Source: JBCDCY01 sp039180875 (lineage in GTDB: Bacteria > Pseudomonadota > Alphaproteobacteria > Rhodobacterales > Rhodobacteraceae). Taken from it: DNA of 62,124 nt. The stretch is taken from NCBI GenBank assembly GCA_039180875.1, contig JBCDCY010000016.1, positions 1-62,124 on the forward strand, written 5' to 3'. Below the pieces are notes generated by a model, which saw nothing but the letters and a program-made list of their open reading frames with translations, was not told where the DNA came from and searched no databases. This document shows positions 44,646 to 53,949 of this stretch, in pieces. Both the position numbers and the translations under genes were made by a program. Positions within the stretch are counted from its first letter, which is position 1; every line of letters starts with the position of its first letter.

Positions 44646-45875
44646 ATGGGCGGAGTTCTGAAATGGGGCGGCCGGATCCTCGGCCTTCTGGTGCTGGTGG
44701 CCGCCATCGCGCTCGCACTCAACTGGTCGCGGGTCGAGCGCCTCTCCGCCGTGATGAGCCTGTTCGAGCCCGACCGCATCGTCACCAACCACTCCAACAT
44801 GAACCAGCTCTTCGAGACCGCCGCGCTCCCCCGCGGCGACGGTCCGATGGCGGCGCTGCCGATGGCCCCGGGCAGCCTGCCCACCTCCTTCGAGCATGGG
44901 GGAGAGAGCCACGACATCGCCGATTGGATGGCCAGCCACGCCACGACCTCCATCGTGGTGCTGCACGACGGCGCCCTGATCTATGAGGACTATCTACAAG
45001 GCACGACCGCCGAGGATCGCCGGATCAGCTGGTCGGTGGCCAAGAGCTTCCTCTCCGTCCTGCTCGGCACGGTGGTGGAGGAGGGAGCGATCGCCTCCCT
45101 CGACGATCCGGTGGTGCAGTACGTGCCGGAGCTCGAGGGCTCCGCCTACCAAGACGCGACAGTGCGCAACGTCGCCCAGATGGCGAGCGGCGTGGCCTTC
45201 AACGAGGACTACCTGGACTTTAACTCCGACATCAATCGCATGGGCCGGGTGCTGGCGCTCGGCTTCTCGATGGACGACTTTGCCGCGGGCCTGACGGAGA
45301 CGGTGCGGCCGCCGGGGGAGGCCTGGGCCTATGTCTCCATCGACACCCACGTCCTCGGCATGGTAATCCGCGGCGCCACCGGGCGCTCGGCGACGGAGCT
45401 GATGGCCGAGCGAGTGATCGCGCCCCTCGGGATGGAGAGCGAACCCTACTACGTCACCGACGGCTACGGCGTTGCTTTCGTCCTCGGCGGCCTCAACATG
45501 ATGACCCGGGACTACGCGCGCTTCGGCCAGATGGTGCTGGACGGCGGCGTGGCGCCGGGCGGGCGCATCGTCTCGGAGGCCTGGATCGCAGAGAGCATCG
45601 CGCCCTCCGCGCCACCGCGTCCGGCCAGGACGGCGCGGTCCGGTGCACCCCGCTACGGCTTTCAATGGTGGATCCCCGACGGCGCGCGGCCAGGCGAGGT
45701 TTTCGCGGTCGGGATCTACGACCAGTTCGTCTACATCGACCGCCAGTCCCGGGTGGTGGTCGCCATGAACTCCGCCAACCGCGGCTTCGCCGAACCGGGC
45801 AACCTTGACGGCCAGATCGCCCTCTTCCGCGCCATCCGCGACCACGTGGCCGACACCGACACCGCCGAGAACTGA
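44646..45875 (+). CDS. Serine hydrolase of the class C β-lactamase family
   Basis: A 409-residue protein with an N-terminal membrane helix (about 9-27) and a β-lactamase/penicillin-binding fold facing the periplasm. The nucleophile lies in SWSVAKS (SxxK) near residue 130, the second motif in YVSIDTHVLG, and a late WWIPDGARPGEVFAVGIYDQFVYID supplies the third strand. Such proteins are esterases, amidases or peptidases; antibiotic hydrolysis is not implied. It follows the M48-like gene after 20 bases, so both may be co-transcribed. Confidence 0.88.
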   Translation: MGGVLKWGGRILGLLVLVAAIALALNWSRVERLSAVMSLFEPDRIVTNHSNMNQLFETAALPRGDGPMAALPMAPGSLPTSFEHGGESHDIADWMASHATTSIVVLHDGALIYEDYLQGTTAEDRRISWSVAKSFLSVLLGTVVEEGAIASLDDPVVQYVPELEGSAYQDATVRNVAQMASGVAFNEDYLDFNSDINRMGRVLALGFSMDDFAAGLTETVRPPGEAWAYVSIDTHVLGMVIRGATGRSATELMAERVIAPLGMESEPYYVTDGYGVAFVLGGLNMMTRDYARFGQMVLDGGVAPGGRIVSEAWIAESIAPSAPPRPARTARSGAPRYGFQWWIPDGARPGEVFAVGIYDQFVYIDRQSRVVVAMNSANRGFAEPGNLDGQIALFRAIRDHVADTDTAEN

Positions 45876-45894
45876 CACCGGCCCCAAAGCCGGA

Positions 45895-45963
45895 CCGTCC
45901 CGGGCTTGATCCGGGACCTCGACCCGAGGGGAGCGAGGCCCCGGCTCGGGGGCCGGGGCGGCG
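45895..45963. repeat. REP-like palindromic repeat, copy 1
   Basis: Two tandem hairpins: GTCCCGGGCTTGATCCGGGAC, then GGCCCCGGCTCGGGGGCCGGGGC. It starts 20 bases after the serine hydrolase stop and matches copy 2 nearly base for base. Confidence 0.85.
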
Positions 45964-46019
45964 CGGGTTGCAACGCCGCGCCTATCTTCAAAGGCTGCGC
46001 GCGCCGCATCCTCTCAACG

Positions 46020-46087
46020 CCGTCCCGGACTTGATCCGGGACCTCGACCCGAGGGGGAGAGGCCCCGGCTCGGGGGCCGGGGCGGCG
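46020..46087. repeat. REP-like palindromic repeat, copy 2
   Basis: Same layout as copy 1: the CGTCCCGGACTTGATCCGGG hairpin, a CTCGACCCGAGG joint, then the GGCCCCGGC...GCCGGGGC hairpin. The 56 bases between copies 1 and 2 are unrelated. Confidence 0.85.
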
Positions 46088-46138
46088 CGATGGCGAGCTG
46101 CGGCGCCTCGTTCGTCGAGACGGTCGCTCCCAAACACG

Positions 46139-46165
46139 CCGTCCCGGACTTGATCCGGGACCTCG
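46139..46165. repeat. REP-like palindromic repeat, half copy 3
   Basis: Contains only the first hairpin (CGTCCCGGACTTGATCCGGG plus ACCTCG), 31 bases before the recN stop. All three copies fill the 320-base gap between convergent genes, where there is no coding sequence. Confidence 0.8.
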
Positions 46166-46195
46166 TCGCCGCCGTTGGAGGCTTCGCCGAGCCCG

Positions 46196-47848
46196 TCAGC
46201 TCTCCAGCAGCGCCTTTGCCGCCTCCCGCGCCGCCTCGGTGATCTCGGCACCAGCGAGCATGCGGGCGATCTCGTCTACCCGCGCGTCCTCGCTGAGGCG
46301 GGCGACGTCGGTGCGGGTGTTCTCGGCCGCGGCGGACTTGGCGATGCGCCAGTGGGCGGCGCCCGCGGCCGCCACTTGGGGGGAGTGGGTGACGACCAGC
46401 ACCTGGGCGTCCGCCGCGATCGCTGCGAGCCGCCGGCCGACCGCATCGGCCGTCGCGCCGCCGACACCCCGGTCGATCTCGTCGAAGATCAGCGTCAGGT
46501 CGCCTGCCCGGGTGGTCAGGCAGACCTTGAGGGCGAGGAGAAAGCGGGAGAGTTCGCCACCGGACGCGATCCGGTCGATCGGACCCGCCGGCGCGCCGGG
46601 ATTGGTGGCAACGGTAAAGGCCACGCTATCACAGCCCTCCGGCCCCGGCGATGCGGCCTCGATCGCGGTGTGGAACCGGGCACGCTCGAGCTTGAGCGGC
46701 GGCAGTTCTTCGGCCATCGCGGCGTCGAGGCGGGTCGCGGCGGCTCGGCGTTTCTTGCCGAGATCGGCGGCGGCCCGGTCGTAGGCCGCCTCAGCCTCCG
46801 CCAAGGCCGTTTCCAGGGCGGCGATCTGCTCCGCCCCGCCCTCCAGCGCGGCACGCCGGGCGACGAGGCCTTCGGTGAGCGTCGCGAGGTCGTCCGGCGC
46901 CACGTTGTGCTTGCGGGCAAGGGCGCGGAGGGCGAAGAGGCGCTCCTCCACCCGCTCGAGCTCCAACGGATCATGGGTGAGGGTTTCGAGCGCCCCCTCG
47001 ACGCCCCGCTCCGCCTCGTCGAGGGCGGCAAAGGCGTCGGCGACCGCCTGGATCGGGCCGTCGAGCGCGCCCTCTGCCCGGTCAGCCGCGCCCTCCAGCC
47101 AGCGGAGCGCATCGCCAAGGCGGCCGCCCGCCCCCTCCCCGCCCAGGGCCGCGGCGGCCCGCTCCACATCCTCCCGGATCTTGACGGCGGCCTGCATCTG
47201 GCGGCGGCGTGTGTCGAGCGCTGCGTCCTCCCCGGGCTCCGGCGCGAACTCGGTCAACTCATCGACGGCGTGGGTCAGCCAATCGGCGTCACGGGCGGCC
47301 TCCTCCGCCGCAGCTCGGGCCGCGGCCAGCGCCGCCTCGGCCCGCTGCCGCTCGGCCCAGGCCTGGCGTACGACGCCGAGCGCCGCAGCGTTGCCGGCGA
47401 AGGTGTCGAGCAATAGACGGTGGCCCCGGGGGTTGAGGAGCCCGCGGTCGTCGTGTTGGCCGTGCACCTCGACCAGGGTCTCGGCCACCGCCCGTACCAG
47501 ATCGCCCGAGGCCCGGCGGTCGTTTAGGTAGGTGCGGCTCCGCCCGCCGGCATCGAGGACGCGGCGGAGGATGATCTCATCCTCATCGACCGCGATCTCC
47601 GCCTCCGCAAGCAGGGCGCGGGCGGCATGCTCGGCACCGATCTCGAAGACCGCCACGACCTCGCCGTCCTCGGCGCCGGCGCGCAGCATCTCGCCCCGCC
47701 GGCGCCAGCCGAGGGCGAAGCCGAGGGAGTCGAGCAGGATCGACTTGCCCGCCCCGGTCTCCCCGGTCAGCACGTTCAGGCCGGGGGCGAACTCCAGCTC
47801 GAGCGCATCAATCAGCAGAATGTCGCGAACGGCGAGACTGCGCAGCAT
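46196..47848 (-). CDS. recN: DNA repair ATPase RecN
   Basis: A 550-residue SMC-like protein: Walker A LTGETGAGKSIL near residue 30, a long coiled-coil centre (about 155-360), the signature IASGGELSRFLLALK and Walker B LTLIFDEIDRGVGG. RecN helps repair double-strand breaks by holding DNA ends with RecA. It follows bamD after 24 bases, the order seen in many Rhodobacterales behind ftsZ-lpxC. Confidence 0.96.
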   Translation of the reverse strand: MLRSLAVRDILLIDALELEFAPGLNVLTGETGAGKSILLDSLGFALGWRRRGEMLRAGAEDGEVVAVFEIGAEHAARALLAEAEIAVDEDEIILRRVLDAGGRSRTYLNDRRASGDLVRAVAETLVEVHGQHDDRGLLNPRGHRLLLDTFAGNAAALGVVRQAWAERQRAEAALAAARAAAEEAARDADWLTHAVDELTEFAPEPGEDAALDTRRRQMQAAVKIREDVERAAAALGGEGAGGRLGDALRWLEGAADRAEGALDGPIQAVADAFAALDEAERGVEGALETLTHDPLELERVEERLFALRALARKHNVAPDDLATLTEGLVARRAALEGGAEQIAALETALAEAEAAYDRAAADLGKKRRAAATRLDAAMAEELPPLKLERARFHTAIEAASPGPEGCDSVAFTVATNPGAPAGPIDRIASGGELSRFLLALKVCLTTRAGDLTLIFDEIDRGVGGATADAVGRRLAAIAADAQVLVVTHSPQVAAAGAAHWRIAKSAAAENTRTDVARLSEDARVDEIARMLAGAEITEAAREAAKALLES

Positions 47849-47872
47849 GGGCCGGCACGCCGCAGCCCAGGC

Positions 47873-48706
47873 TTACAACCACTCGCCGCGAATGACCTGG
47901 CGGTAGAGCCGCGTCAGCCAGCCGGTACCGACGACCGCAGGCGACAGGTTCTCGCCGTTCAGGCGGGTATAGCTGAACTCGTACCACTCCGAGCCCTGGA
48001 AGTTGTAGCCGAGGATCGCACCCGCCGTCTGCGCCTCGTCCGTCAGGCCGAGGGAGAGGTAGGACTCGACAAGCCGGTGCAGCGCCTCAGGCGTGTGGGA
48101 GGTCGTCTGATACTCCTCCACCACCGCGCGGAAGCGCGCGATCGCGGCGGAGAAATGGCCCCGCTTCAGGTAATAGCGGCCGATCTCCATCTCCTTGCCC
48201 GCAAGGTGGTCGAGGGTCAGGTCGAACTTGAGCTCCGCCTCCCGCGTGTAGGGGCTGTTGGGATAGAGCTCGATCATCTGGCGGAGCGCCTGCAGCGCCT
48301 CGATCGTGTTGCCCTGGTCCCGCCCAACATCGGAGATCTGATCGTACCAGCTGAGCGCGATCAGATATTGCGCGTAGGGCGCGTCTTCGTCGGAGGGATA
48401 GAACTCGATATAGCGCTGGGCGGCCGAGCGGCTCTCCTCGTACTGCGCCGCCTGGTAGTTGGCGTAGGCCGACATGATGATCGCGCGCTTGGCCCATTGG
48501 GAATAGGGGTAGAGCCGCTCGACCTCCTCGAACATGAAGGCCGCCTCTTCGGCGCCGCCACGCTCGATCATCGCCTCGGCCGACTGGAAGATCTCCGACG
48601 GCGGCCGTTCTTCGGCCACCGGATCGCGGTCGTCGCCCGAACAGGCCGCCAGCAACGTGACGGCGGAAAGGAGTGCGTAACGCGATGCGGTCCGTGCGCG
48701 GATCAT
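47873..48706 (-). CDS. bamD: Outer-membrane assembly lipoprotein BamD
   Basis: A lipoprotein of 277 residues: the signal peptide ends at LLAA|C with Cys22, followed by TPR-like repeats (ERGGAEEAAFMFEEVERLYPYSQWAKRAIIM and on). BamD is the essential lipoprotein of the BAM complex that inserts β-barrel proteins. The start at 48706 gives a proper lipobox position and follows GGGGGACAGGC. The frame is open 20 codons upstream. Confidence 0.94.
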   Translation of the reverse strand: MIRARTASRYALLSAVTLLAACSGDDRDPVAEERPPSEIFQSAEAMIERGGAEEAAFMFEEVERLYPYSQWAKRAIIMSAYANYQAAQYEESRSAAQRYIEFYPSDEDAPYAQYLIALSWYDQISDVGRDQGNTIEALQALRQMIELYPNSPYTREAELKFDLTLDHLAGKEMEIGRYYLKRGHFSAAIARFRAVVEEYQTTSHTPEALHRLVESYLSLGLTDEAQTAGAILGYNFQGSEWYEFSYTRLNGENLSPAVVGTGWLTRLYRQVIRGEWL

Positions 48707-48856
48707 GCCTGTCCCCCAAGCATCTGCGGCGAGTTGCCGTTTACTACCCAGCGCGGGCTCTAGCATGACCAGCGCCGACCCGGAAGAGCCGGCGCCGGCG
48801 CTGGCCGAGATTTGATCGCCCGCGAAGGCCCCAACGGTGCCGAGAGGGCCGGTGCC

Positions 48857-49774
48857 TCAGGCGGCGATCCAGGCCTCCTGCGCGGCGTCGGCCGTCTCCA
48901 TCACCCAGGCTCCCGGCGTCGCGAACACCGCGTGCAGCAGGCGGTTGTTCAGCGCATGGCCGGCCCGCACCCCGACATAGCGGCCGAGCAGCGGCGCACC
49001 GGCCAGGGCCAGATCGCCGATGGCGTCCAGGATCTTGTGGCGCACGCACTCGTCGCCATGGCGAAAGCCATCGGCGTTCAGCACCCGCGCGCCGTCAACC
49101 ACCACCGCGTTCTCCAGCCCGCCGCCCAAAGCGAGGCCACGGGTCCGCAGCGCGTCGACCTCCCAGGCCCGGCAGAACGTCCGGCTGTCGGCGATCTCTG
49201 CCCGATAGCGCGTCGGGGTGACCCGCACGCGGCGATGTTGGGCGCCGATCGCCGCCTCCGGAAAGTCGATGCTGAAGCTGAGCTCGAACGCCGCCGCCGG
49301 CTCCAACCGCGCCCGGGCGGCGCCGTCCTGGACCTCGACGGGTGCGAGGATCCTCAGATGGCGCGCCGGGGCGGCCAGCGAGGTGAGGCCCGCCCCGAGG
49401 AACGCCTGCACGAAGGGCGCAGCGCTGCCGTCGAGGATCGGCACCTCCGGCCCGTCTACCTCGATCAGGGCGTTGTTCACGCCGAGACCCGAGAGCGCCG
49501 ACATCAGATGCTCCACCGTGCCGACAGCGACACCGTCGGCGTTGGCGATGCTGGTGTTGAGCGTGGTGTCGGCCACGTTGTCGTAACACGCCGCGATCAA
49601 AGGATCGCCAGCAACCAGATCCCGGCGCTTGAACCAGATCCCGTATTCGGCCGAGGCCGGCAAGATGCGGAGCCGTACCGGCCGGCCGGAATGCAAGCCG
49701 ATGCCCGAAAACGCCACCGGTCTTCGGAGCGTCGTCTGGGTGCCGCGCGGCACCATCTGTCCCTGCTCGATCAT
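48857..49774 (-). CDS. lpxC: UDP-3-O-acyl-N-acetylglucosamine deacetylase LpxC
   Basis: A 305-residue zinc amidase for the committed step of lipid A synthesis. The N-terminal FSGIGLHSGRPVRLRILPA, the zinc His in EHLMSALSGLGVNNA, and the second set HKILDAIGDLAL (His and Asp ligands) with a late HALNN are all present. It lies downstream of ftsZ behind a hairpin, as in many proteobacteria. Confidence 0.96.
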   Translation of the reverse strand: MIEQGQMVPRGTQTTLRRPVAFSGIGLHSGRPVRLRILPASAEYGIWFKRRDLVAGDPLIAACYDNVADTTLNTSIANADGVAVGTVEHLMSALSGLGVNNALIEVDGPEVPILDGSAAPFVQAFLGAGLTSLAAPARHLRILAPVEVQDGAARARLEPAAAFELSFSIDFPEAAIGAQHRRVRVTPTRYRAEIADSRTFCRAWEVDALRTRGLALGGGLENAVVVDGARVLNADGFRHGDECVRHKILDAIGDLALAGAPLLGRYVGVRAGHALNNRLLHAVFATPGAWVMETADAAQEAWIAA

Positions 49775-49971
49775 GCTCTTACCTCAAAACCGTTCAGAGG
49801 GTCGCGAATACTCGCCGCGCACCTGCCGGTATGTTTCATTTTTTTGGCCACGCTTGCGTCACGCGCGTCGCCCCCAACACAACACTGGCGGTATCGGGCG
49901 GCCTCTAGTAGTTCAAATCAACGATTGTGACCGATTGCTTCATTGGCCGAATACTGGCTAAAAAGCGCCGA

Positions 49972-49992
49972 GGGGCCGCGTTTTGCGGCCCC
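49972..49992. terminator. Hairpin between ftsZ and lpxC
   Basis: GGGGCCGC and GCGGCCCC pair perfectly around GTTTT. On the plus strand TTTTA follows directly. On the minus strand, downstream of ftsZ, a CGCTTTTTA run follows after a few bases. It is about 64 bases after the ftsZ stop and may work in both directions. Confidence 0.65.
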
Positions 49993-50055
49993 TTTTACTT
50001 GGCGGTTTTTCGCTCATCAGCGTCGATCTCTTGGTTCAGAGATCGGTGCGGGCGC

Positions 50056-51555
50056 TCAGTTGGCCTGGCGCCGCAGGAAGGCGGGGATCTCCAACCGGGT
50101 GCGATCCTCGTCCTCGGCCTCCGCGCCGCTCTCCTCAGATGCGGGTTCAGGGGTGCTGAGGGTGGGATCGCGCCGCTCCTCCCGCCCGTCCTCGCCGGTC
50201 TGGCGGGTGGTCATGCGGTGGATCAGGCTGTTGATGGCCGACCGGCCGGAGCGCTCGGCCAGATCCGTCGGCGCGGCGAGGCTGGCGGCCGGCGGCGCCG
50301 CGACGGCGACCGGCGCCGGGGCGGCAGGGGCCGTCGCCTCAGGCACCTTGGCCACGGCGGCGCGCAGGCGCTGCAGCGTCTCGGGCGAGGGCTCCCCCGG
50401 CTGGCGGGGCTGGGAGGCGGCGACCGCCGCGGGGACCGGCGCAGGCTCCTCCGCGACCTCGGCCGTCTCCTCGACGGGCACGACGATCTCGGCCACCAGC
50501 TCCTCCTCCGGCAGCTCCGGCTCGGGCTCGGCGGCGGGGGTCGGCACCTCCACCGGCTGGCTGCGGATCGGCGTCGCCTCTTCCCCCTCTACCGCATCGA
50601 TGCCGGTGGCCACGACCGAGACCCGCATCACGCCGTCGCAGAGCGGATCGAGGGTCGAACCCACGATGATGTTGGCGTCCGGGTCCACCTCTGAGCGGAT
50701 GCGGTTCGCGGCCTCGTCCAGCTCGAAGAGCGTCAGGTCGGGCCCGCCGGTGATGTTGATCAGCACGCCCTTGGCGCCCTTCAGGCTGATTTCATCGAGA
50801 AGCGGATTGGCGATCGCCTTCTCGGCGGCCTGCACCGCGCGATCCTCGCCGTCGGCCTCACCCGTGCCCATCATCGCCTTGCCCATCTCGTCCATGACGG
50901 AGCGGACGTCGGCGAAGTCCAGGTTGATGATGCCGGGCCGGACCATCAGATCGGTCACGCCCTTCACGCCCTGGTAGAGCACGTCGTCGGCCATCATGAA
51001 GGCCTCGGTGAAGGTCGTCTTCTCGTTGGCCAGGCGGAACAGGTTCTGGTTCGGGATGATGATGAGGGTGTCGACGACCTTCTGCAGCTCGGTCACGCCG
51101 TCCTCAGCCAGGCGCATGCGCTTGCCGCCCTCGAACTGAAAGGGCTTGGTGACGACGCCGACGGTCAGGATCCCCATCTCCCGCGCTGCCTGAGCCACCA
51201 CCGGAGCGGCGCCCGTGCCGGTGCCGCCGCCCATGCCGGCGGTGATGAAGCACATGTGGGAGCCCGCGAGGTGGTCGACGATCTCCTCGATCGACTCCTC
51301 CGCCGCGGCCCGCCCGACCTCTGGCTTGGCGCCAGCGCCCAGTCCCTCCGTCACCCGGACGCCCAGCTGGATGCGGCGCGATGCTTCTGTCTGCTGCAGC
51401 GCTTGGGCGTCGGTGTTCGCGACCACGAACTCCGCCCCTTCGAGCTGCTTGTCGATCATGTTGTTGACTGCATTGCCGCCTGCACCGCCGACACCAAAGA
51501 CAGTGATCCGCGGCTGCAGCTCGGACTGCTCCGGCATGCGGAGATTCAAACTCAT
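50056..51555 (-). CDS. ftsZ: Cell division GTPase FtsZ
   Basis: A 499-residue FtsZ: the tubulin signature GMGGGTGTGAAP near residue 108-119, NADGQ-type T-loops (NTDAQALQQTEA), and the synergy loop NLDFADVRSVM. The GTPase core ends near residue 320 and is followed by a long Pro/Ala/Glu-rich linker and the conserved C-terminal peptide LEIPAFLRRQ, which binds FtsA. The length is typical of alphaproteobacteria. It follows ftsA after 159 bases. Confidence 0.97.
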   Translation of the reverse strand: MSLNLRMPEQSELQPRITVFGVGGAGGNAVNNMIDKQLEGAEFVVANTDAQALQQTEASRRIQLGVRVTEGLGAGAKPEVGRAAAEESIEEIVDHLAGSHMCFITAGMGGGTGTGAAPVVAQAAREMGILTVGVVTKPFQFEGGKRMRLAEDGVTELQKVVDTLIIIPNQNLFRLANEKTTFTEAFMMADDVLYQGVKGVTDLMVRPGIINLDFADVRSVMDEMGKAMMGTGEADGEDRAVQAAEKAIANPLLDEISLKGAKGVLINITGGPDLTLFELDEAANRIRSEVDPDANIIVGSTLDPLCDGVMRVSVVATGIDAVEGEEATPIRSQPVEVPTPAAEPEPELPEEELVAEIVVPVEETAEVAEEPAPVPAAVAASQPRQPGEPSPETLQRLRAAVAKVPEATAPAAPAPVAVAAPPAASLAAPTDLAERSGRSAINSLIHRMTTRQTGEDGREERRDPTLSTPEPASEESGAEAEDEDRTRLEIPAFLRRQAN

Positions 51556-51714
51556 GAGATGGCCCGCCTGTATTCTGCTCTGCTCGCCTTCAACGCAGCT
51601 TTTTTTGGGTGGGCTTTGCTGCCCTGCTGCTGATTCGAGAGAGTAACCGAAGAACAGGAGTCCGTCACGGCGGAATTCACTGGGAACCGGGCGGGTGTGC
51701 GCCGGGTCGCCGCC

Positions 51715-53055
51715 TTACCAGTTTTCCCGGAACCAGCGCAGCGCCCGGCGGATGCGGCGGGTGCCGGTGCGGTCGACCGGCATCTCGAAATCCCAGCACT
51801 CGTCCTGGGGATGGGCGATGTGCAGCGCCAGGCCCACGGCGGCCGCGAACTGGGCCGACGCCGCCGCCTGGGGCAGGCCGGGAATGCGGAGCGGCCGGCC
51901 AAGGCGCACCTGGCGGCCGAGAATGCGAGTGGCGAGCTCCTCCGTCCCGGGCATCTGGCTCGACCCGCCGGTCAGCACGATGCGCTGGCCCGGCATCAGG
52001 TCAAAGCCCGCGACATCGAGGCGGGCGCGCACATCCTCCAGGATCTCCTCCATGCGCGGGCGGATGACGCCGATCAGTTCGGTCCGGCTGATCTGGCGGC
52101 GTTCGGAGACGGCGTCCTGCTCCGTTCGCGGGATCTCGATCATGTCGCGGTCGTCCGCCCCCGTGGCGATCAGACCACCGTGGAACGCCTTGATCCGCTC
52201 GGCCGTCGCGAGCGGCACGTTCAGGCCATGGCAGATGTCGTGGGTGATGTGGTCGCCGCCAAGCCGCACGGTGTCGACGTGCATCAACTGCCGGCGGAGG
52301 AAGAGGGCGATGCCCGTCGACTGGGCGCCGAGGTCGATGCAGGCGCCGCCAAGCTCCAGCTCATCCTCCACCATCACCGAAAGCCCGCTGGCGTAGGAGG
52401 AGATCATCAGGCCCGAGAGCTCCAGATCGCAGCGATGCACGCATTGCAGCAGGTTCTGCACCGGGGCCGAGGCGGCGGTCAGCATGTGGATGTCGGCCGA
52501 GATGTGCATACCCGTCAGCCCCCGGGGATCGGTCAGTCCGGTGCGATGGTCGAGTGAGAAGTTGACCGGCAGGGCGTGGATGATCTCCCGCCCCGCGCCG
52601 GTGTCGGGCACCGCGGCGCCGGCGAGGGCGTAGCCGATGTCGACTTCGCTCACCTCGCCCGCCTCGACCGCCGCCTCGCCCGAGAGGCCGTAGGACCGCG
52701 CCCGCCCGCCGGAGAAGCAGGCGACGACGTGGTCCACCCGCTCTCCCGCCATCTTTTGCGCGGCCTGAACGGTGGTGCGGATCGCCCGCTCTGCCTCGTC
52801 CATCGCCGCGATCTCGCCCAGTTCGATGCCGCGGGAGCGGGTGGCGTTGGCGCCGATCACCCGGATGCCGCCATGGCCGCCGAGCCGGCCGACGCCGCTC
52901 AGCTTCTCCGCCCGCAGCACCGCCGGATCGACGCGGAGGATCAGGCAGGAGACCTTGTCGGAGCCGATGTCGAGGACGGCGACGACGCCGCGACGCAGCG
53001 CAGCCTCGCGCTTCTCTCGCATCAGGCGCTGGCCCTCAAACAGCGGAATGGTCAT
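51715..53055 (-). CDS. ftsA: Cell division protein FtsA
   Basis: A 446-residue actin-like ATPase: VAVLDIGSDKVSCLIL phosphate-1 motif near residue 25-40, SVMVEDELELGGACIDLGAQSTGIALF phosphate 2, and VLTGGSSQMPG adenosine motif. The C-terminal RRALRWFRENW is an amphipathic membrane-targeting helix. It tethers FtsZ to the inner membrane. It follows ftsQ after 12 bases. Confidence 0.96.
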   Translation of the reverse strand: MTIPLFEGQRLMREKREAALRRGVVAVLDIGSDKVSCLILRVDPAVLRAEKLSGVGRLGGHGGIRVIGANATRSRGIELGEIAAMDEAERAIRTTVQAAQKMAGERVDHVVACFSGGRARSYGLSGEAAVEAGEVSEVDIGYALAGAAVPDTGAGREIIHALPVNFSLDHRTGLTDPRGLTGMHISADIHMLTAASAPVQNLLQCVHRCDLELSGLMISSYASGLSVMVEDELELGGACIDLGAQSTGIALFLRRQLMHVDTVRLGGDHITHDICHGLNVPLATAERIKAFHGGLIATGADDRDMIEIPRTEQDAVSERRQISRTELIGVIRPRMEEILEDVRARLDVAGFDLMPGQRIVLTGGSSQMPGTEELATRILGRQVRLGRPLRIPGLPQAAASAQFAAAVGLALHIAHPQDECWDFEMPVDRTGTRRIRRALRWFRENW

Positions 53056-53067
53056 GGCGAGCCCCCC

Positions 53068-53949
53068 TCAGGTCTCTTGTCCGGCGACGTCTTGGCGGCG
53101 GATGCGCAGCAATTCGCGGCGCGCGTGATCGCTCAGGCGCAGCACCGGGGTGGCGGGCATGCGCATGTCGACATGCAGGATGTCGCGATCCAGGATCTCT
53201 TCTGCATGATGGAGCGCGATCACGTGGCGGAGCGCGGCGACCGGCGCCTCCTCCGGCAACAGGATGCGCTGGCCGCGGTCGAGCACCAGGTCCCAGCGCC
53301 GCGCGCCGAGGCGGACCAGGCCGCGCACTCGGGGCGTGAGCGGGCCAGTGGCGGCGAGGATGCGCGCCGCCTCGGGCACCGCATCGCCCGCGCCTTCACC
53401 CACCAGCAGCGGCAGATCGGGCCGGTCGCGGCGGGAGGCGAGCTTGGCCACGCCGATCCCGTCCCGGTCGATCAGGGTCAATCGGCCGGCATGGCGCCAG
53501 ATCGCTACCGGCATGCGCTCGACGATGGCAATGCTGAGCGTGCCGTCGGCCTCCGCCCGCACCGTGGCGCTGACCACTGCGTCCAATCCCTCGAGCCGGT
53601 GGCGAAGACGGTCGAGGTCGAGCGTGAGCGCCGGCGCCGGCAGGTGGAGCGGCACCACCTCCCGCACCAGAGCCTCCGGCAATTCCTGAAGGCCGGAGAT
53701 CTCGATCCGGGTGATCTGCAACTCCGGCCTCGTGACCACCGCATCGCGGGTGGCCTGTATCGTCTCGGCGAGCTTGGCCCGCACGGCCGGGTCGGCGGCG
53801 AGCGAGGCGAGCAGGCCGAGGCAGAGCGCCGCGGGCACCACGATGCGCAGGCCAAAGCGCACCCAGCGGCGCATGAACAGACGCTCCAGCCGATAGCGCC
53901 AGAGCGACGGCGCCGGATCCTTCCGCCGGCGTCGCCCTAGCGCAGGCAT
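53068..53949 (-). CDS. ftsQ: Cell division protein FtsQ
   Basis: A 293-residue bitopic protein: a short basic cytoplasmic tail (GRRRRKDPAPSLWRYRLERL), one membrane helix near 31-49, then a POTRA domain (LQITRIEISGLQELPEALVREV) and the β-domain. The start at 53949 overlaps ddl by 13 bases; the frame is open further upstream in meaningless Arg-rich sequence. FtsQ links early and late divisome proteins in the periplasm. Confidence 0.93.
   Translation of the reverse strand: MPALGRRRRKDPAPSLWRYRLERLFMRRWVRFGLRIVVPAALCLGLLASLAADPAVRAKLAETIQATRDAVVTRPELQITRIEISGLQELPEALVREVVPLHLPAPALTLDLDRLRHRLEGLDAVVSATVRAEADGTLSIAIVERMPVAIWRHAGRLTLIDRDGIGVAKLASRRDRPDLPLLVGEGAGDAVPEAARILAATGPLTPRVRGLVRLGARRWDLVLDRGQRILLPEEAPVAALRHVIALHHAEEILDRDILHVDMRMPATPVLRLSDHARRELLRIRRQDVAGQET

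Noticed and set aside
45895..46165. CRISPR array
   Set aside because: The repeats are internally palindromic, of unequal length, only two and a half in number, and one spacer-like gap is not reproduced in size.
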